Assembly (NCBI GenBank): GCA_035629935.1
Contig: DASQLQ010000141.1
Coordinates: 32,636 to 96,635 of the forward strand
DNA length: 64,000 nucleotides
Direction: 5' to 3'
Origin: DASQLQ01 sp035629935
Lineage (GTDB): Bacteria > Actinomycetota > CADDZG01 > WHSQ01
Part shown: in pieces, positions 59,883-64,000 of the stretch
Layout of the letters: every line of letters starts with the position of its first letter
How positions within the stretch are numbered: position 1 is the stretch's first letter
Notes under the pieces: generated by a model
Told to the model about the DNA's origin: nothing
The model's input: the letters and a program-made list of their open reading frames with translations, nothing else
Database searches by the model: none
Program-made: the position numbers and the translations under genes

Positions 59883-59966
59883 TGTGACTTCCTTCCGTCG
59901 AGGGGCAAAGTCCTTCGAGGGTGTGAGCGACGGTCGTGATGCCTATCGCTACTAGCAACATTTGAC

Positions 59967-60746
59967 CTACTTCACCGTGAAAGTCGCTCGCATCCCGAGC
60001 TTTATGTGCGGCTTCCCCGTCTTGGGATCGGGGAAGTAGCAGAGAGCTTGGTATTTCCCAGGCTCGAGGCTGAACTCGGCCCACGCGGTACCGCCTGGGG
60101 CGGGGACGAGCATGAACGCTTCACCCTCTTCGCTACCACCCTTGACGAACCCGAGTGACATCTCGTGGCTCTGCTCGCCCGCGTTCGTGACGGCCAGCGT
60201 GACCGGACCCGCTGCGATCGTCTTCGGCATCTCGAAGTAGAAGTCGCCGGCCTCTACCTCATACTCGGACTCAGGCATCTCGTACTCGCCGGAGGCCGCC
60301 GTCACACTGAAAGGAGCGAAAGGAATCTTCGCTTCCGGGTCGAGGGCGATGTAGTCCCCTTCTGGGAATTGGATCGTGACCTCCGTCGTGCCACCAGGCT
60401 TCGCTGCATCCACGGTACTGCCCGCTACGGTGATGAGCTCGAGGACTTTGTCCGACTGGATGTTCTTCTCAACTTCATCGAGGGAGACACCTTCATTCAA
60501 CCGAGCGAACGCGATGTGGTACGGGCCCTTCGTGTTGTTCGTCACCGAGACTGTTACGGGAGCAGCCTTGATCGAGTCCACCGAGAGTTGGGCGCCTGAC
60601 TTCGCTACCGTCACAGCAAGTTCTTGGATGGGCCTCCTCTGGGCGACGGGATCGGTGCCGGGAGTGCCGTCGCTGCCATCAGCGCAACTGGCAGCTAAGA
60701 CGACGCAGACTCCAACGACCGCGAAACGAATGCTGTTGGGAAACAA
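59967..60746 (-). CDS. Secreted cupredoxin-like lipoprotein
   Basis: 259 residues. The signal peptide ends in a lipobox LAASC (Cys at about 21), so it is anchored outside the membrane. Two beta-sandwich domains follow: about 45-130 with a TVSVTNNTKGPYHIAF edge, and about 145-259 with the cupredoxin copper set: His in AGEQSHEMSLG, Cys in YQALCYFPD, then His and Met in PHIKLGM. It should bind copper or carry electrons. It neighbours the LVIVD-repeat protein, also exported. Confidence 0.85.
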   Translation of the reverse strand: MFPNSIRFAVVGVCVVLAASCADGSDGTPGTDPVAQRRPIQELAVTVAKSGAQLSVDSIKAAPVTVSVTNNTKGPYHIAFARLNEGVSLDEVEKNIQSDKVLELITVAGSTVDAAKPGGTTEVTIQFPEGDYIALDPEAKIPFAPFSVTAASGEYEMPESEYEVEAGDFYFEMPKTIAAGPVTLAVTNAGEQSHEMSLGFVKGGSEEGEAFMLVPAPGGTAWAEFSLEPGKYQALCYFPDPKTGKPHIKLGMRATFTVK

Positions 60747-60850
60747 GGCAGGCCCCTCCTCAACTGACAGAATCTTTGAGCCACACAGATATCACACAGA
60801 AGAGCTATTCGGTTATAGAAGGCTCGCAAAGCTATCGGCGGCTCAGGAGC

Positions 60851-62107
60851 TCACTTGTTGCTGAAACGGAGTACCTCCAGACCGCGGACGTAGTCGTGCA
60901 CGTACACGATCTCGTCGTCGATCCACTTCGCCGACGCGGTGTAGCCGCGAACAGGTTGGAAATAGCCGATCTCAGTGATCTTCCCCTTGCGGTCGACGTC
61001 GAGGAAGCGCGTTCCCCAGTCGTAGTGAGCTAGGGCTAGGACTCCTCCTGCCCGCCAATCGGGATGCGTGTCGAACCAGTGTCCGCAGTACAGCGTGTGT
61101 GCAGGCGCGTTACCGTCGGCATACGCGCCGCGCCCGGATACCCGCCATTCCTGAAGCTTCCGGAACGTCGCCCCCTTCTTCCATCCCGAACGATCGGCCT
61201 TGACCACGCCGCGTGCGTCATACGTAGCGACCGCGTGGATGTTCTCGTCGGTGCAATCACTGCCGGCTGCGTTCGTGCCCCCCTGCGGCGCAACCTCGGC
61301 TCCCATGACGAGGAGCGGATCCTTGCCCGCGTTGGCCCAATCTGCGCCGTGGTAACCGAGGCTGTGGAACTTGGACTCGATAGCCGTGAGGATCCTCGGC
61401 TTGAGGGGATTCGTCACGTCCATGTACAAAGAGGGCTGACCTGACGCGATGACGCGGCCTCGCCGGATCTCCTCAAAATCGTGCACGTAGCTCGCGACAC
61501 CCGTCACCTCGCGCCAGTCACCGACGACCTTCGGCTTAGTCGGATCCCTGAGATCGACGATGTAGCCCGTGCGGCCGATCGCGTACTTGCAGTCGAGGAT
61601 GCAGGTCCACGTGTGGTCGGACACCGCGACGGAACCGACGATCGCCGGCGCAGCGGGGTCTTCGACGTCGACCACGTAGAGATCACTCGTTGCGGCGGGC
61701 CCGCCGGGGCTCGAGGGGTTGTACGCGTTGACCAGCAGAATCTTGCCGTTGGTGTCCGGCTCTTCCTGCGCCAAGGCGGCCCCGGCGCCGATCTGCGCCG
61801 CCGGCAGCTGACCGAGGAGCGTCGGCGCCGCTGGGTCGGACGCGTCGTAGATGTGGACGCCACGAGGATCGGTCATGTAATAGCGCTTCCCGACGAGCTT
61901 CCCCCCCGACGTGCCGCTGTGCTGCGGCATAACCGTCACCCATTCGACGTTCTCGCTCGCGAAGCCGACGCTGTCGGCGTCGCCGACGCCGGAGGGACGC
62001 TCCAGCGGAAGGGTCGAATAGGGGGCACTGGGGTGCGCCAGGGCTATCGGGGCCAGCAGGGCCGAAACGCCCAGCGAACCGAGTATCGCCTTCACAACAT
62101 GCTTCAT
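60851..62107 (-). CDS. Secreted LVIVD-repeat (beta-propeller) protein
   Basis: 418 residues from ATG at 62105-62107, with GGAGGTG just upstream. A signal peptide (1-24, ending ALA) precedes a beta-propeller with repeated GVHIYDASDPAAP, LYVVDVEDPAAPAIVGSV and YIVDLRDPTKPKVVGDW blocks (the LVIVD pattern, about 85-225), then more blades with a Cys-rich stretch (DCTDENIHAV). The upstream frame extension through bases 62108-62230 has no signal peptide and is rejected. Function of LVIVD proteins is unknown; they occur in secreted or surface proteins. Confidence 0.87.
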   Translation of the reverse strand: MKHVVKAILGSLGVSALLAPIALAHPSAPYSTLPLERPSGVGDADSVGFASENVEWVTVMPQHSGTSGGKLVGKRYYMTDPRGVHIYDASDPAAPTLLGQLPAAQIGAGAALAQEEPDTNGKILLVNAYNPSSPGGPAATSDLYVVDVEDPAAPAIVGSVAVSDHTWTCILDCKYAIGRTGYIVDLRDPTKPKVVGDWREVTGVASYVHDFEEIRRGRVIASGQPSLYMDVTNPLKPRILTAIESKFHSLGYHGADWANAGKDPLLVMGAEVAPQGGTNAAGSDCTDENIHAVATYDARGVVKADRSGWKKGATFRKLQEWRVSGRGAYADGNAPAHTLYCGHWFDTHPDWRAGGVLALAHYDWGTRFLDVDRKGKITEIGYFQPVRGYTASAKWIDDEIVYVHDYVRGLEVLRFSNK

Positions 62108-62542
62108 CGCGTGGCACCTCCGAGTCGTTTTCCTGTAGGGAAGGTTTGACCCGGGGGCCCAGAAACCTGCTTGCCGGATCTCTTCAGTACTCGTGGTCAA
62201 TCGAGGGCCGATCAGCCAACCCTCCAGCAATGCTGGGGATCAACGGCCAACCGCAACCCCTCAATTCGGCTCCGGAGGTGGCCAGGTCGCCAGCTAGCTA
62301 GGCACTGCGCACTAGCTCCGCGAGTTCTTTGGCGTTGCGCTGCGCATAGTCGCTGTAGCAGTTGTCTAGTTTCGGATTAGCGCTGTGCTAGGTCACGTTT
62401 TCGCAGGTTGACCCTGAGCGCCGAAGGATGTCTATCAGGACTAGCGCCGCTCCCCTTCCAAGAAATCCGGTCTTCCGCGATGGGAGAACGCCTGCCAAAG
62501 GGTCTGGAAGCGTAAAAGGACCTATCGGCCGGAGACAGCGGA
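62108..62542. other. Long divergent region between the LVIVD gene and the sigma factor
   Basis: No credible gene. It holds three adjacent hairpins on the + strand near 62204-62270: GAGGG/CCCTC, CCAGC-AAT-GCTGG and GGGG...CGG-CCAA-CCG...CCCC. On the minus strand these precede the LVIVD gene by about 100 bases. TAGCTAG and GCGCAC repeats occur further right. Promoters for the sigma factor and for the LVIVD gene must lie here, but no clear -35/-10 pair is seen. Confidence 0.5.
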
Positions 62543-63061
62543 TTGCATGCTGAGACGATGAGTGAGCCGCAGGCTCGAACCTCGAGCATGGAGGAGCAAT
62601 ACGCGGCCAACGCTCAGAGGGCCGGGCGCCTCGCTTACTTTCTCGTCGGAGATAGGGATCTCGCGCAAGACCTCGTTCAGGAAGCGTTCCTGAAGGTGTT
62701 CGCACGCTGGGGCAACCTGCGCGAGGCGGATTCGTTCGCGGCTTACCTCAATCGCACGATCGTGAACCTGGCTCACAAGACGCATCGGCGGCGCGGCGTC
62801 GAACGACGCTACCTCGAGAAGCACCGGGAACCCGAGGCAGTGACTGCGGAACGCGACTATGAAACGGCCGACGAGCTGTGGGGGCAGCTGCAGTTGTTGC
62901 CCCAAAGACAGAGGACCGCGATCGTGCTCCGCTACTACGAAGACCTCACCGATCATGCGGCGGCAGAAGCGATGGGTTGTTCCGAAACGGCAATCGCGTC
63001 TCTTGTGCAGCGCGCATTGGGCACGCTGCGCAAGAACGCACCGGCGGCAGAGGTGGGTTGA
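62543..63061 (+). CDS. ECF RNA polymerase sigma factor (SigE-like group)
   Basis: 172 residues from TTG at 62543 (GGAGA 8 bases upstream); ATG at 62558 is an alternative. Region 2 is QRAGRLAYFLVGDRDLAQDLVQEAFLKVFARWGNL (core-binding helix with DLVQEAF), region 4 is LPQRQRTAIVLRYYEDLTDHAAAEAMGCSETAIASLVQRALGTLR with the helix-turn-helix. Only two domains are present, as in ECF sigmas. It overlaps by 1 base the downstream gene for a membrane propeller protein, a likely anti-sigma partner. Confidence 0.93.
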   Translation: MHAETMSEPQARTSSMEEQYAANAQRAGRLAYFLVGDRDLAQDLVQEAFLKVFARWGNLREADSFAAYLNRTIVNLAHKTHRRRGVERRYLEKHREPEAVTAERDYETADELWGQLQLLPQRQRTAIVLRYYEDLTDHAAAEAMGCSETAIASLVQRALGTLRKNAPAAEVG

Positions 63062-64000
63062 TGGAACAAGAGCTGAGAAGGATGTTCGAGATTAAAGAGA
63101 CCGACATGGTCACGTCGCCGACCTTGTCGCCCGAATTGCGCAACCGGATCGGACGGCAGCGGATCGTCATGGGAGGAGCCGTCGCGGCGACGGCCTTCGC
63201 ACTGGTCCTTGGTGGATTCGCCATGACATCGGCACTCTCGACCGATGCAGCTCCCGTTCGGCCGGCCGAGGAGAGAAAACCTCCGACGGAACCCGGCCCG
63301 GAAGGGCTCTTCGCCGATGTCGGTGGCTGGATCGCCTACCGCAGCGTGGACGGGATCTGGGCAGTGGATCCGGAGCGACCGGAGCGGCGGATCCGGCTGA
63401 GCCGCGCGGACGGCTTCCCCATTGCCTGGTCGAACGACGGGGCGAAGCTACTCATCCAGCGACTATCGCCTGAAGGATCCGACCGCCCCTCCCCAGGTCT
63501 CTACGTTCTCGAGACCGACGGCACCGAGACGCGCCTGACCGAGCGCCCGTTCGATGCCTCGTTCTCACCAGATGGCTCCGAGGTCGTCTACGCCACGTCC
63601 CGAGCGATCTACGCGGTGAGCTCCGACGGGGGGGCTCCCAGATTGATCGCCCGCGCCACTCGGCAGATATTCATCGGAGGACGGAGTTACCTCAGCTTCA
63701 TCGAGCTGCCGGCGCTGTCGCCCGACGGAACGCGGATCGCCTACTTCGACGGTTATGGGGACCACAGCCACAACCTACGGGTGATGAACGCCGACGGCAC
63801 TGAGCGCCGACTGGTCCTCGACGAGGAAGTGTCTGGCGCGGGTCACATGAACGCACTGAGGTGGTCGCCAGATGGCGAATGGCTCGCCTTCACCACCGAC
63901 GACGGCATCTACCTGGTGCGGCCGGACGGCACGGGGTTCAGACTGATGGTCCGGGGAGACTTCGTACAGTCGTCCACCGTGCAGTGGTCGCCGGATGAGC
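63061..64000 (+). CDS. Membrane-anchored WD40/TolB-like propeller protein, probable anti-sigma partner (3' truncated)
   Basis: The ATG overlaps the sigma factor stop as TGATG, and the frame is open to the end of the window (about 313 codons). A cytoplasmic N-terminus of about 38 residues (ELRRMFEIKETDMV...ELRNRIGRQRI) would meet the sigma factor; a single helix (about 39-58) crosses the membrane. Outside are PD40/TolB propeller blades with the SPDG core (FSPDGSEVVYA, LSPDGTRIAYF, WSPDGEWLAFT). Proteins of this layout are a known anti-sigma type in actinobacteria; direct proof is absent. Confidence 0.85.
   Translation, partial: MEQELRRMFEIKETDMVTSPTLSPELRNRIGRQRIVMGGAVAATAFALVLGGFAMTSALSTDAAPVRPAEERKPPTEPGPEGLFADVGGWIAYRSVDGIWAVDPERPERRIRLSRADGFPIAWSNDGAKLLIQRLSPEGSDRPSPGLYVLETDGTETRLTERPFDASFSPDGSEVVYATSRAIYAVSSDGGAPRLIARATRQIFIGGRSYLSFIELPALSPDGTRIAYFDGYGDHSHNLRVMNADGTERRLVLDEEVSGAGHMNALRWSPDGEWLAFTTDDGIYLVRPDGTGFRLMVRGDFVQSSTVQWSPDE

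Overview
The window is a contiguous stretch of a GC-rich bacterial chromosome that reads as an actinomycete relative (phylum Actinomycetota, probably one of the less-studied classes rather than Streptomyces or Mycobacterium). The reasons are the division and cell-wall cluster with DivIVA and SepF beside FtsZ, many GTG/TTG starts and GTGA/ATGA stop-start overlaps, a LexA operator of the TCGAAC-N4-GTTCGA type, and a second DnaE polymerase of the actinobacterial kind. The class cannot be fixed from this sequence alone. No rRNA, tRNA, CRISPR array, insertion sequence or prophage was seen, and nothing looks like a recent island.

Bases 1-21100 hold ileS (5' truncated, + strand) facing a long minus-strand peptidoglycan and division cluster. 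In transcription order this is mraZ, a 46-residue membrane peptide, rsmH, ftsL-like, ftsI, murE, mraY, murD, ftsW, murG, murC, murB, ftsQ, ftsZ, pgeF, yggS, sepF, yggT, divIVA and a small membrane protein. Most junctions from rsmH to ftsQ are overlapping stop-start codons. murF is missing from its usual place between murE and mraY. A three-repeat MraZ box precedes mraZ, and a strong intrinsic terminator follows ftsZ.

Bases 21300-28500 hold an HNH nuclease next to a three-copy short repeat, a secreted RlpA-like protein with a foldable leader, a small acidic protein, and a moxR-DUF58-transglutaminase (TgpA-type) operon converging on a MerR regulator. Bases 28700-36400 form a DNA-damage region: dinB (Pol IV), an aldo/keto reductase, and an apparent SOS operon of a DUF6504 protein, a PaaI-type thioesterase and a DnaE2-like polymerase. 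That operon is led by a near-consensus promoter abutting a perfect LexA box.

Bases 36400-44450 are housekeeping and membrane genes: a minus-strand chain from a small membrane protein through a PH-domain protein, thiE, a Ca2+/H+ antiporter, an internally duplicated membrane protein and an amidohydrolase to a SufT/MIP18-like factor, then a TIM-barrel isomerase-like protein diverging from a HAD-IB phosphatase. Bases 44450-51050 hold a secreted type-1 copper protein behind a hairpin-rich leader, then two divergent units: SagB-type oxidoreductase plus nitrilase, and PLP decarboxylase plus SDR plus CMD-family protein. Together they look like a small specialised-metabolism locus. Bases 51050-64000 hold two PhnB-like VOC proteins, a flavoprotein dehydrogenase with a winged-helix-like partner, a PadR/permease-prefix operon, a large secreted alpha/beta hydrolase with an Ig-like tail, a cupredoxin lipoprotein, an LVIVD-repeat secreted protein, and an ECF sigma factor overlapping a membrane-anchored beta-propeller protein that runs off the end.

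All identifications come from reading motifs and gene order by eye; no database search was run.
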